Positions 1 to 7,000 of a DNA stretch of 7,184 nucleotides are shown here, one piece after another (position 1 is the first letter of the stretch; the number at the start of each line of letters is the position of its first letter). The DNA is taken from NCBI GenBank assembly GCA_016786965.1, contig JAEUVL010000002.1, forward strand, positions 1-7,184, read 5' to 3'. Both the position numbers and the translations under genes were made by a program. A model generated the notes under the pieces. The model was not told where the DNA came from. It was given only the letters and a program-made list of their open reading frames with translations, and did no database searches. This DNA is from Chitinophagaceae bacterium. GTDB taxonomy: Bacteria > Bacteroidota > Bacteroidia > Chitinophagales > Chitinophagaceae.

Positions 1-368
1 ATGAAAGAGACTTCCCTTACCAATCAGGTGTGGATTATATAATGGGACCAGATGGTAAGTTAAAAGACATCAATGGGAACCCCGTTATGCAACCAGTGAA
101 TAATGATTATCGCTATAACAGCACTGATAGTGCTAATAAAGAAACCGAAACAAACGACATTCAGCAACAAATAGACCAGGAGAAACGCAGACAAGAGCAG
201 ATAAAAAAGGAAAATGAAGAAAGCCAGAGAAAACTAAAAGAACTGGAGGAAAAGATAAAGGCATCCAAATCTAAGCCAATCAGTCTGAAAAAGGTAGTTC
301 AGAATAATAGTAAAGAAACTTATGCCGGAGGGCCTTCGCCTGTTGCCTCTTTGGTGGAATGGTTTTAG
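1..368 (+). CDS. 3' end of an unidentified protein with a charged coiled-coil tail (5' partial)
   Basis: The reading frame (codons starting at base 3) is open to the window edge and ends at the TAG at 366-368, giving about 121 C-terminal residues. GTG at 30 and ATG at 42 lie in the frame but look internal, because coding-like sequence (ERDFPYQSG) continues upstream of them. The visible part has a polar Asn/Asp-rich segment (GPDGKLKDINGN), then a Gln/Glu/Lys-rich stretch at about bases 155-275 that reads as a coiled coil, and then a short hydrophobic end (SPVASLVEWF). I do not recognise the family. A charged linker followed by a short conserved-looking hydrophobic tail recalls the C-termini of large Bacteroidota PspC-domain membrane proteins, but that is only a weak guess. 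The next gene starts 29 bp downstream on the same strand, so the two may be co-transcribed. Confidence 0.7.
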   Translation, partial: ERDFPYQSGVDYIMGPDGKLKDINGNPVMQPVNNDYRYNSTDSANKETETNDIQQQIDQEKRRQEQIKKENEESQRKLKELEEKIKASKSKPISLKKVVQNNSKETYAGGPSPVASLVEWF

Positions 369-397
369 TAGACCGGAGACCGTAAACGAACTGTGAA

Positions 398-898
398 ATG
401 AAATACATGTACAGTATTAATGCTCTTTTGCTGGCTGCTGGTCTTGCAAGTATGACCATTTGTCAGCCTGAAACAAAATCTTCACCGGTTGAAGCAAAAG
501 CCTATCAACCTGTTTCGCAGGAATTATATAATACCATTGCAAAAATGGATAGTATATTATTTGATGCGCTTCACCGGCAGGATACTACATTGCTTAAAGA
601 ATTGTTTACAAAAGACCTGGAGTTTTATCATGACAAAGGAGGCTTGTCTGGCTACGAGCAAAATATGCAGGCGTTCAAAACATTATTTACAAAAGAAAAT
701 GGTTTGAAAAGAGAGTTGGTGCCTGGTTCTATGGAAGTATATCCAATAAAGGATTACGGAGCGATACAAGAAGCAAAGCACCGTTTTTGCCGCCCGGAAA
801 ATGGAAAGATGGATTGCGGTACTTTTAAGTTCATCCATATCTGGAAGAAAGATAATAGCACCTGGAAAATTTCACGAATAGTTAGTTATGATCATTGA
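398..898 (+). CDS. Exported NTF2-like (SnoaL / DUF4440-type) protein
   Basis: This is a 166-residue protein. Residues 1-21 form a hydrophobic signal-like segment (INALLLAAGLASMT) and Cys22 follows it. The residues before Cys22 (M-T-I) do not make a standard lipobox, so export is likely but lipidation is uncertain. From about residue 40 to the end the sequence fits the small NTF2-like fold: an N-terminal helix with the 'MDSILFDALHRQDTTLLKELFTKD' style of DUF4440/SnoaL-like proteins (residues 50-73), a 'LEFYHDKGG' segment, and a C-terminal strand 'FKFIHIWKKDNSTWKISRI' (143-161) ending in SYDH. Cys131 and Cys140 bracket a short loop and could form a disulfide outside the cytoplasm. The fold serves many small enzymes and binding proteins, so no substrate can be named. 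ATG at 407 is an alternative start three codons in. A terminator at 940-972 ends the unit. Confidence 0.8.
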   Translation: MKYMYSINALLLAAGLASMTICQPETKSSPVEAKAYQPVSQELYNTIAKMDSILFDALHRQDTTLLKELFTKDLEFYHDKGGLSGYEQNMQAFKTLFTKENGLKRELVPGSMEVYPIKDYGAIQEAKHRFCRPENGKMDCGTFKFIHIWKKDNSTWKISRIVSYDH

Positions 899-939
899 TC
901 AATAAGTTTGGTTGAAGTTGGGATTACCCCAATGAAAGG

Positions 940-972
940 CAGAAAGGCTCCATCAAGGGGCCTTCTGTTTTT
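940..972 (+). terminator. Rho-independent terminator after the NTF2-like gene
   Basis: The left arm CAGAAAGGCTCC (940-951) pairs with GGGGCCTTCTG (957-967) across a 5-nt loop (ATCAA). There is one bulged A and one G-U pair, and five T residues follow (968-972). It lies 42 bp after the stop codon of the NTF2-like gene and about 105 bp before gcvT, so it probably separates the two transcription units. Confidence 0.7.
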
Positions 973-1052
973 ATAATAGTTATTACCAGGAAATAACTGA
1001 CAGCGGGTTTTTATTTTGGGCAACTACTTATTAAAAAGAAGACCTTTTGGGC

Positions 1053-1060
1053 TACATTTG
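1053..1060 (+). promoter_or_regulatory. Bacteroidota -7 promoter element upstream of gcvT
   Basis: TACATTTG is an exact match to the Bacteroidota -7 consensus TAnnTTTG and lies 17 bp before the gcvT ATG. Transcription would then start around 1064-1067, giving a leader of roughly a dozen bases. No matching TTTG -33 element is seen at the expected spacing. The small inverted repeat GACAA-TT-TTGTC (1063-1074) lies between this element and the start codon. Confidence 0.5.
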
Positions 1061-1077
1061 CGGACAATTTTGTCAAT

Positions 1078-2163
1078 ATGAAAAATACTCCCTTTACAGA
1101 AAAGCACATTGCTCTCGGTGCCAAGATGGCTGAGTTTGCAGGTTATAATATGCCCATCTCTTATACTGGTATCAATGATGAGCATGCAGCCGTAAGAAAG
1201 AACGCAGGAGTATTTGATGTAAGCCATATGGGGGAATTTGTGTTGAAAGGAGAAAATGCTCTTGACCTGATTCAACGGGTGACGAGCAATGACGCCGCAA
1301 AATTAAAAGCCGGCCAGGCTCAGTATAGCTGCCTGCCTAATGATAACGGCGGTATAGTAGATGACCTGCTGGTGTATTGCATTGAAGAAAACAAAGTGTA
1401 TATGCTGGTGGTAAATGCTTCTAATATAGAGAAAGACTGGAACTGGATACAAAAGCATAATACCAGGCAGGCAGAGATGCATAACATTTCGGATAAAACC
1501 TGCCTGCTGGCCATACAGGGTCCTAATGCAACTAAAATATTGCAACCGCTTACCAGTATGGATATTCTTAACCTGAAGTATTACACGTTTACCAAAGGTG
1601 TTTTTGCCGGTGTGGAAAATGTAGTGGTAAGCGCAACAGGTTATACGGGGGCCGGCGGTGTAGAGATATACTTTGAAGATAAAGATGGCGCTGCTGATAA
1701 AGTATGGGATGCCATTTTTGCTGTTGGCGGTCCGCAGGGATTAAAGCCAATTGGCCTCGGTGCCAGGGATACCCTTCGCCTTGAGATGGGTTTTTGTTTA
1801 TATGGAAATGATATAGATGATACAACCTCGCCAATGGAAGCAGGCCTGGGATGGATCACTAAGTTCACCAAGGAGTTTACCTCAAAAGATATATTTGCCG
1901 CACAAAAAGCTGAAGGAGTGGAAAGGAAGCTGGTTGGTTTTGAGATGATCGAAAAGGGAATCCCCAGGCATGGTTATGAAATAAAAGATTACAGGGGTGA
2001 GGCGATAGGCCATGTAACATCCGGCACACAATCACCTAGCCTGGGCAAAGCCATTGGTATGGGATATGTACGAACACCTTATGCGGCGATTGGCTCGGAG
2101 ATTTTCATTAAAGTGCGGGATAAGCTGTTGCAGGCGAAAGTTTCAAAGATCCCTTTTTCATAA
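1078..2163 (+). CDS. gcvT: Aminomethyltransferase, glycine cleavage system T-protein
   Basis: GcvT takes the aminomethyl group left on lipoyl-GcvH after glycine decarboxylation, releases ammonia and makes 5,10-methylene-tetrahydrofolate in the cytoplasm. The 361-residue protein is full length for the family. Hallmarks in order: FAGYNMPISYTGINDEHAAVR (about 20-40), GVFDVSHMGE (44-53), GGIVDDLLVY (91-100) with the conserved aspartates D95/D96, LLAIQGPNA (143-151), SATGYTGAGGVEI (185-197), GLGARDTLRLEMG (226-238), SPMEAGLGW (251-259), and the C-terminal barrel motif GHVTSGTQSPSLGKAIGMGYV (311-331). By family alignment from memory, Tyr189, Glu196 and Arg230 match the folate-pocket residues described for characterised T-proteins. 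All are present, so the enzyme should be active. gcvP and gcvH are not adjacent. The ATG at 1078 gives the standard N-terminus and is preceded by a -7 element. Confidence 0.97.
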   Translation: MKNTPFTEKHIALGAKMAEFAGYNMPISYTGINDEHAAVRKNAGVFDVSHMGEFVLKGENALDLIQRVTSNDAAKLKAGQAQYSCLPNDNGGIVDDLLVYCIEENKVYMLVVNASNIEKDWNWIQKHNTRQAEMHNISDKTCLLAIQGPNATKILQPLTSMDILNLKYYTFTKGVFAGVENVVVSATGYTGAGGVEIYFEDKDGAADKVWDAIFAVGGPQGLKPIGLGARDTLRLEMGFCLYGNDIDDTTSPMEAGLGWITKFTKEFTSKDIFAAQKAEGVERKLVGFEMIEKGIPRHGYEIKDYRGEAIGHVTSGTQSPSLGKAIGMGYVRTPYAAIGSEIFIKVRDKLLQAKVSKIPFS

Positions 2164-2183
2164 CAAAGCGGTGCGGTAAGATT

Positions 2184-2213
2184 TTTGCGATTGCAGCTCG
2201 TACTATATATTTC
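2184..2213 (+). promoter_or_regulatory. Candidate promoter for the SRPBCC gene
   Basis: TTTG at 2184-2187 (-33-like) is followed after 18 nt by TATATTTC at 2206-2213, a 7/8 match to TAnnTTTG. This is close to the usual Bacteroidota spacing. Transcription would start near 2218-2220, downstream of any start codon before 2233, which supports ATG 2233 as the translation start. Read-through from gcvT, 69 bp upstream, remains possible. Confidence 0.35.
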
Positions 2214-2232
2214 TTACTTCAAACTTGTTTTG

Positions 2233-2709
2233 ATGCCAACGATCCATCTCACTACGTTTATTGCCGCCCCGGCACAGGTGGTCTTTGACCTGAGCCGTCA
2301 TATTGGCTTACATAAAGAGTCTATGGCTGTCTATCATGAAGAGGCCGTAGCTGGTACCCGGTTTGGTCTGATAGAAAAGGACGAGACCGTTACCTGGCAG
2401 GCAAAACATCTGTTCAAAAAAAGATTGATGAGGGTAAAGATCACAGAGATGGTCAAACATTCTTCATTCACTGACGAACAAGCCGAAGGAGATTTTAAAA
2501 TGATGAAGCATGAACATCATTTCAAACCCTGCGATAATGGCACCATCTTAATTGACCTTTTTCACTTTGAGTCCCCATACGGAATCGTAGGCCAATGGTT
2601 CAACAGTCTCTACCTGACCAAGTATATGAAACGTTTGCTGGAACAACGCAACAAAACCATTAAGGAGTTTGCAGAAAGTGATAAATGGAAAAAATTGCTG
2701 ATCACATAA
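2233..2709 (+). CDS. SRPBCC-family (START/Bet v1-like) protein
   Basis: This is a 158-residue cytoplasmic-looking protein without signal peptide or membrane span. The opening PTIHLTTFIAAPAQVVFDLS (2-21) is the typical first strand and helix of the SRPBCC helix-grip fold, whose members bind hydrophobic ligands in an internal cavity. Further family-like segments are ETVTWQAKHLF (51-61), the His-rich FKMMKHEHHF (88-97), TILIDLFHFESPYGIVG (104-120), and the long C-terminal helix from about 125 to 156 (KYMKRLLEQRNKTIKEFAES). Homologues are often labelled 'cell division' or 'cyclase/dehydrase' proteins, but no reaction is established that I can cite and I assign none. The frame extends upstream to a TTG at 2185. 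I chose ATG 2233 because it gives the expected N-terminus and lies after a candidate promoter. It follows gcvT by 69 bp on the same strand. Confidence 0.88.
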   Translation: MPTIHLTTFIAAPAQVVFDLSRHIGLHKESMAVYHEEAVAGTRFGLIEKDETVTWQAKHLFKKRLMRVKITEMVKHSSFTDEQAEGDFKMMKHEHHFKPCDNGTILIDLFHFESPYGIVGQWFNSLYLTKYMKRLLEQRNKTIKEFAESDKWKKLLIT

Positions 2710-2762
2710 AGATGCGGGTAGGATGCTTTTCAAAGTTGCCTTAATATAAGTTCCGGCATTTC

Positions 2763-2819
2763 GCCACCAGGGGCTGGTGGCTTATCACTCACCATTATTC
2801 CGTCAAGCAGCCCCTGGTG
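2763..2819. repeat. Overlapping, mutually exclusive inverted repeats
   Basis: Two perfect hairpins share the same bases. GCCACCAG (2763-2770) pairs with CTGGTGGC (2774-2781) over a 3-nt loop. Alternatively CACCAGGGGCTG (2765-2776) pairs perfectly over 12 bp with CAGCCCCTGGTG (2808-2819) across a 31-nt loop. A third, weaker option pairs GGTGC (2816-2820) with GCACC (2836-2840). No T-run follows any of them, so they are not standard intrinsic terminators. They could still form the 3' end of the SRPBCC transcript, or a dispersed palindromic repeat. Confidence 0.65.
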
Positions 2820-2910
2820 CAGGCTTTGAGGAGAAGCACCGGAGCCATATTTTCATACAATTATTTGGTTTACGATAATAGATGGCGAAGGCAGGGTTTC
2901 CGGTATGGCC

Positions 2911-2957
2911 CGTTAATGCTCATTAATGCTCGTTAAGGCCTGTTATTGCTCACTAAA
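2911..2957. repeat. Degenerate 10-bp tandem repeat
   Basis: Successive units start every 10 bp: 2911 CGTTAATGCT, 2921 CATTAATGCT, 2931 CGTTAAGGCC, 2941 TGTTATTGCT, then a weak fifth, 2951 CACTAAAG. The consensus is CGTTAATGCT. The unit length is not a multiple of three and the array lies between genes, so it is not a coding repeat. Confidence 0.6.
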
Positions 2958-2990
2958 GGGGGGCAAATGCAATCAAGATGCTGTCTGCAA

Positions 2991-3045
2991 GCAAGTAGCA
3001 GGCGAGTAAGAAGCAAGTAACAAGCAATGAAGACGCAATGAACAA
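2991..3045. repeat. Degenerate 11-bp tandem repeat, five units
   Basis: Five adjacent 11-bp units are visible: 2991 GCAAGTAGCAG, 3002 GCGAGTAAGAA, 3013 GCAAGTAACAA, 3024 GCAATGAAGAC and 3035 GCAATGAACAA. All begin with GC and share a GCAA(G)T(G)A core. The array is noncoding and ends about 110 bp before the comB start. Confidence 0.65.
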
Positions 3046-3140
3046 CGGAGATAGGGGCAGTCAGCAGGCAAGTATGGTGCAGCTAAGCGGCTCAATAAAG
3101 AATTGAAATGCCCCCCGGGCGGTGTTAAATCCTGTTCCTT

Positions 3141-3148
3141 TATTTTTG
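3141..3148 (+). promoter_or_regulatory. -7 promoter element of comB, giving a very short leader
   Basis: TATTTTTG matches TAnnTTTG exactly and ends only 9 bp before the ATG at 3158. The expected transcript start (about 3152-3155) would leave a leader of only a few bases. The element also argues against translation starting at the in-frame GTG at 3122. No TTTG is found at the usual -33 spacing. Confidence 0.5.
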
Positions 3149-3157
3149 TACTCTTAT

Positions 3158-3883
3158 ATGAGTAACAAGCCCATTCTCAATACATCTCTTTCCCCGGCAC
3201 TATTACACCTGTACGACTTGAGCAACAGTGTTGTTGTCATTATTGATGTATTCCGTGCCACCTCCACTATAGCCTCTGCCTTATACAATGGTGCTAAATG
3301 TGTGATTCCTGTGGACTCGGTACCCAAAGCCATCGAGATCAGCAAGAACATAGGCGGTATTGCTGCTGGTGAACGGGATGGAATGATAGCAGAAGGTCTG
3401 CAGCATGGTAATTCTCCCCTGGAGTACACCCGGGATTTTATCGAAAACAAAACACTGGTGCTGACCACCACCAATGGCACCCGTTTATTACAAATGGCAT
3501 TGGATAGAAATGCAGATACGATCATTTCCGGATCATTTCCCAACCTGTCGGCGGTATGTGATTTTTTAGTGGCAGAAAAAAAGAATGTGGTATTAGGTTG
3601 TGCGGGCTGGAAAGACCGCTTTAACCTGGAAGACACACTGTTTGCCGGAGCAGTAATTAACCGCATTGCAAAAGAGTTTACTATTCATTGCGACAGTTCA
3701 TTAATGGCAGAGACCATGTATGCAAAGCATAAGAACAAGATGATTGAGTACGCCCCCAAACTCACACACTATCACCGGCTGGTAGAAAGGTTTGGATTGA
3801 TAGAGGATATAAAATTCTGTCTGACCAACGATGTGGCTAATGTGCTGCCTGTATATACTGAAGGAAAGCTGGTAGGAAAATAA
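3158..3883 (+). CDS. comB: 2-phosphosulfolactate phosphatase family protein (ComB)
   Basis: ComB-family enzymes remove phosphate from 2-phosphosulfolactate to give sulfolactate, using Mg2+. The step was defined in archaeal coenzyme M synthesis. The 241-residue protein carries the family signatures: VVVIIDVFRATSTIASAL (25-42), AAGERDGMIAEGLQHGNSP (69-87), LVLTTTNGTR (100-109), SGSFPNLSAV (124-133) and LGCAGWKDRFNLEDTLFAGA (146-165). It has full family length with no truncation. It has no signal peptide and is presumably cytoplasmic. A Bacteroidota cell is not expected to make coenzyme M, and no comA or comC is in the window, so the in vivo substrate is an inference. A role in sulfonate metabolism, for example around sulfolactate or sulfonolipid precursors, is possible. 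ATG 3158 was preferred over GTG 3122 because the -7 element sits between them. Confidence 0.92.
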   Translation: MSNKPILNTSLSPALLHLYDLSNSVVVIIDVFRATSTIASALYNGAKCVIPVDSVPKAIEISKNIGGIAAGERDGMIAEGLQHGNSPLEYTRDFIENKTLVLTTTNGTRLLQMALDRNADTIISGSFPNLSAVCDFLVAEKKNVVLGCAGWKDRFNLEDTLFAGAVINRIAKEFTIHCDSSLMAETMYAKHKNKMIEYAPKLTHYHRLVERFGLIEDIKFCLTNDVANVLPVYTEGKLVGK

Positions 3884-3915
3884 AAATCTACTAAGATAAT
3901 CCATTTTTCCGGCTC

Positions 3916-3940
3916 TTTTCCCATAGAAAATTTATTTTTT
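3916..3940 (+). terminator. Weak possible terminator after comB
   Basis: TTTTC (3916-3920) can pair with GAAAA (3926-3930) over a 5-nt loop, followed by a T-rich run (3931-3940, with six T residues at its end). The stem is short and AT-rich, so this is a weak candidate. Its place, about 30 bp after the comB stop, is what makes it plausible. Confidence 0.3.
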
Positions 3941-3980
3941 ATTTATTCCATTTTACGAGGAAATCCGCAACACATTCTTT

Positions 3981-3988
3981 TACATTTG
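3981..3988 (+). promoter_or_regulatory. -7 promoter element upstream of the SNF2 gene
   Basis: TACATTTG is an exact TAnnTTTG match and the same octamer as that before gcvT. A transcript start near 3993-3995 would leave a leader of about 70 nt before the TTG at 4066. No -33 TTTG is seen at the usual distance. Confidence 0.4.
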
Positions 3989-4065
3989 CCGATTAACCTT
4001 TTTGCAATTGCGGGATCAGCAACAGTTGATAATGCCGTAATCAAAAACAAAAAACTCAGAATAGT

Positions 4066-7000
4066 TTGGCTTTACCGCACCTTGTTAAATACGTTTATAC
4101 CCATGGAACGGATGAAGTGATCCGCAGAGGCAAAAAGATACACGCTATCGGTTTTGTAGAGCTGGTGGAATACGACGACCTTTTTGGCTCTGCTGTGTTT
4201 CGTGTAAAAGACGATAGTTACTCCACCTATTACAAAGTATATATTCAAAAGTTCAAGGATCCCAAATCCACTTCGTTACGTTGCGGATGTCCTTACAACC
4301 TCGGGGATATCTGCCGCCACGAAGCAGCGGCCCTTTTCCAGTTACAGGAAATGATAGACCGGGGGCACCTGCAGGCAGAAAATGTAAAATACGACCAACG
4401 GCATACAGTGGCAAAAATGAAAGCCATTGAACTGAAAACATTACGCTTGCTTTCTTCCCAGGAAGTGTTTAGTGATGCAGAAAGTTTTTTGCGTACCAAT
4501 AAGGCAGCGATAGAGTTTGCAGAGAACGAAACGGTAAAAGCAACGGTAACGCTGGAGGGGAAAACATACAAAGTATTGATCAGGAAGAATGAAGAAAGGA
4601 ATTTTGACACCAGTTGCGATTTTGAAGATGAAGAACATCCTTTGTGTTTGCCTAAAGTAATTGTATTTCTACAGCTGTTAAATACTCATGGCGCTAACTA
4701 CTTCGATAGTATCCGCAATTGGGATAAAGAAAAAAATAAACTACTGGAAGCGTACGGTTATTCCTTAAATGATGATCTGAAAGGGAAATTTGAATTTGCA
4801 TATAAAGAAGGAAAACCATTTCTCAGGGTGCTGGATACCAGCATCAAAAGAGTGGCACAGGTGGCGGCACCCACCCGCCCGGTATTGCTTCCGCAAAAAG
4901 AAAAGGAAACGGAGCAACTGCCATTGGTTGAAACCCCAGCCACAGCCCCTTCGCAGCGACTGGGTGTCGTTTTCAATTTCAATAAAAAGGGCTATCCACA
5001 GTTTGTGGTGGATGTGGTAATGGGTGAGATCAATGATACCAATGACGCCTTTACCAGCAAAGTGGAAAAGCTTGACATTACCCGATATGTAAACACCGAC
5101 AGCCTGCCAGAGGGCGATAAAGATTTACTGACCCAGCTCCGGAAACTACAGGAATCTGAGATCAACAAATACATCAGCCGAAACTCTCCCTTTTCCGGTA
5201 TTTGGGAAAATATTATCCATGCCGAAGAAGATGATCTGCCAGCTGAAACAAAAGAACTAATGGCAGAGTATATGCTGCCTAAATTGAAAAAGATCTTTAT
5301 AGAATCAGCCGGCAGCCCTTTTGTATTTCTATTACCTGAAAAAAAAGCGTTCAAGACCAATAACCTGGAACCTCTGCAACTGCAGGCAGAAGAAGCGAGG
5401 CCGCATTTTATTATAAAGAAGAACTCTCACTACACTATTCAATGCCGGGTAAAAGCCGGTCCGCTGGAGTTTGACCTGGGTGATAATGAAGCAGCAAGCC
5501 CGCTGTTCTTTTTGTACAATAACCAGGCCCACCTGTGGAAGAACAACGATGTGATCCACCTGGTAGAGAAGTTTTTACCCTCCGGGAAAATAAATGTACC
5601 AGCAGAAGAGTGGAGCAAAACATTGAATGAATTTATCATGCCGCTGGCAAAAGAACACCAGGTCGATTTTGATAAATCATTGGTACAGGAGATAAAAGAC
5701 GGTAACCCGGATGTGAAATTATTTTTACTGGAGAAAGGAGATTACCTTGTTTTTCAACCCTCTTTTTCCTACAAAGGATATGAAACAAAAACCAGGGACC
5801 GGGATGAAGTAGTGGTGCCACAGGGAGATAAAGTATTAGTGGTGCACCGAAACCGGGAAAAGGAAAATGAATTTGTTCAAAAACTGCAAAACCTTCATTC
5901 CAGTTTTGTTTTTAATGAAGATTCTGGTACGCTGGCCTTAAAAGGAACAGATGTGCTGAAGAATAATTGGTTTTTCCTTTTTGTAGATGCAATGAAGGAC
6001 ATGAAGACGCCAGTATTTGGTTTTGAGGCATTAAAGAATTTTCGTTTTAATACCGCCAAGCCGCAAACAAAGATCTTCATCAGCAGCAATACTGACTGGT
6101 TTGATGCCAAAGTGGATATTGTTTTTGGGGATCAGCAGGTTACAGTGGCAGAAGTAAAGCGGGCCTTAGCCAATAAGCAGCAATTTGTACAACTGAATGA
6201 CGGTACTCTCGGGATATTACCAGAAGAGTGGCTGAAAAAATATTCACTCCTCTTCAGAGTTGGTGAAGGAAAGACGGACTCCCTGAAGTTATCCCGCTAT
6301 CACCTGAGTGTGGTGGATGAGCTGTATGAAACAAGAGATGAAGAAGAATTGGTAGTGAAACTGGAAGAGAAATATGAGAACCTGCGCCAGTTCAACCAGA
6401 TAAAAGAAATCGAGCCCTCATACCACCTTAAAATGATCCTGCGCCCCTACCAGGTAGCAGGATATCAGTGGTTGAATTACCTGAAAGACATTAAATGGGG
6501 GGGGATACTGGCCGATGATATGGGATTGGGTAAAACCGTGCAGGCCCTTTCTTTTCTGGAATATTTCAGAAAAGAGCAGGGAAAGCTAAAGGCTCTGGTC
6601 GTTTGTCCCACCACCCTGATCTATAACTGGGAGAATGAGATCAAAAAATTCACCCCGGAACTTACCTATCGTATCCATCACGGTGGCACAAGGACAAGAT
6701 CGGTTGAAGAGCTGACCGATCATGAAGTAACGATCACTACCTATGGCACATTGCGAAGTGATATCAAATTACTGATGAGCATTGATTTTGATTATGTGAT
6801 ATTGGATGAAAGCCAGGCGATCAAAAATCCGGCAAGTAAAGTAACAAAAGCTGCTTGTTTGCTGAATGCAAAAAACCGCCTTTGTATGAGTGGTACCCCT
6901 CTGCAGAATAATACATTTGACATTTTTGCACAAATGAATTTTCTGAATCCGGGTATGCTGGGAACTATGGAGTTTTTCCGACAGGAGTTTGCAATACCCA

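Larger units (their letters stand above)
2710..3157. other. Gene-free 448-bp stretch with hairpins and degenerate tandem repeats
   Basis: I find no credible coding region on either strand between the SRPBCC stop and the comB start. The left part holds strong overlapping inverted repeats (2763-2840). The middle holds a 10-bp tandem array (2911-2957), and the right holds an 11-bp tandem array (2991-3045), with one more GCAAGTA at 3068-3074. A GC-rich mini-palindrome GCCC-CCC-GGGC lies at 3110-3120, and the comB -7 element closes the region. No tRNA or recognisable riboswitch is seen. Confidence 0.6.

Noticed and set aside
1..42. ATG at base 1 as a gene start
   Set aside because: Its frame stops at TAA 40-42 after 13 codons; the coding frame here starts at base 3 and runs in from upstream.
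1639..1668. GYTGAGG in GcvT, where many T-proteins have GYTGEDG
   Set aside because: The folate-pocket Glu is, from family knowledge, the one in the following VEI motif (E196), which is present; I believe the A/G variant is common in Bacteroidota and it does not suggest loss of function.
2185..2232. TTG start at 2185 extending the SRPBCC protein by 16 residues
   Set aside because: The extension (RLQLVLYISYFKLVL) does not fit the family N-terminus and overlaps a candidate promoter; ATG 2233 gives the expected first strand.
2911..3045. CRISPR array
   Set aside because: The units are 10-11 bp, contiguous and without spacers, and no cas gene is present.
3154..3666. 170-residue open frame on the minus strand inside comB
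   Set aside because: It lies wholly antisense to a gene with strong family motifs and has a low-complexity, Ser/Ala/Pro-rich composition typical of a shadow frame.
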